This document shows positions 6,216 to 6,340 of a stretch of DNA of 6,340 nt, one piece after another (within the stretch, counting starts at the first letter, position 1; each line of letters opens with the position of its first letter). Under the pieces are notes generated by a model. The model had not been told where the DNA came from. It searched no databases and worked only from the letters and a program-made list of their open reading frames with translations. A program made the translations under genes and the position numbers. The stretch is from Actinomycetes bacterium (GTDB taxonomy: Bacteria > Actinomycetota > Acidimicrobiia > Acidimicrobiales > RAAP-2), in NCBI GenBank assembly GCA_021826655.1, contig JAKAZC010000169.1, positions 1 through 6,340 of the forward strand, in the 5' to 3' direction.

Positions 6216-6340
6216 TCAGGCCGGGTGCGGCGATGGGACCACCCGGTCCCCGTCGAACGTCAGCATCCCGCCCCGTCGCGCCCGAGCTCCGGCCTCATCG
6301 CGGTCAGTACTACACACCCGGCGTGTCGACGCGCAAACGG
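6216..6340 (-). other. Unassigned edge segment, possibly the end of an upstream minus-strand gene
   Basis: One minus-strand frame is open from the window edge to a TGA at 6218-6216, directly abutting the oxidoreductase GTG/ATG start; its last residues read GGMLTFDGDRVVPSPHPA. A second frame ends at a TAG (6312-6310) after RLRVDTPGV, and a third carries TAMRPELGRDGAG before its stop at about 6263. The third frame followed by the first reads like one continuous protein, which would require a frameshift near 6268. I do not recognise a family, and the piece is too short to decide which reading is real. Confidence 0.3.

Overview
The window is very GC-rich, uses GTG as well as ATG starts, and has tightly packed genes with stop/start overlaps. 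This fits a high-GC actinobacterium. The lineage cannot be fixed from the sequence; an Acidimicrobiia-like or uncultured soil or marine actinobacterium is a guess. It looks like chromosomal metabolic DNA. I see no transposase, integrase, phage gene, CRISPR array, tRNA or rRNA.

Positions 1-3531 (minus strand) hold the cytoplasmic and membrane core of a branched-chain amino acid type (HAAT/Liv) ABC importer, transcribed right to left. First comes a LivH-LivM permease fusion of 682 aa, then LivG (285 aa), then LivF, which is cut by the window edge after 210 codons. Both internal junctions are 4-base ATGA overlaps, so the three genes form one translationally coupled operon. No periplasmic substrate-binding protein (LivK) lies in the window, so the cargo is unknown.

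Positions 3532-3726 are a divergent control region of about 195 bp. It holds a short inverted repeat and a G8 tract just before the permease start, and a good ribosome binding site for the rightward gene. That gene (3727-4719, plus strand) encodes a 330-aa protein that I assign to the DUF2889 family from its C-terminal CTHLNDLVRSL motif; its biochemical role is unknown.

Positions 4720-4800 separate two convergent genes. They hold nearly three copies of a 20-bp tandem repeat, part of which forms a perfect 10-bp hairpin stem ending at the neighbouring stop codon. This is a likely bidirectional terminator.

Positions 4801-6215 (minus strand) hold an SMP-30/gluconolactonase-family protein (276 aa). 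Four bases upstream of its start ends a broken zinc-independent quinone oxidoreductase-like gene. That gene keeps its N-terminal GroES-like part and its C-terminal part, but has lost the whole nucleotide-binding middle and changed frame at the join. The last 125 bases may hold the end of another minus-strand gene, but I cannot identify it.

Most of the window is ordinary transport and oxidative metabolism. The points that most deserve a second look are the internally deleted oxidoreductase, the repeat-built terminator, and the DUF2889 gene divergent from the fused-permease Liv operon. I found no convincing evidence of a new defence, mobile or regulatory system.
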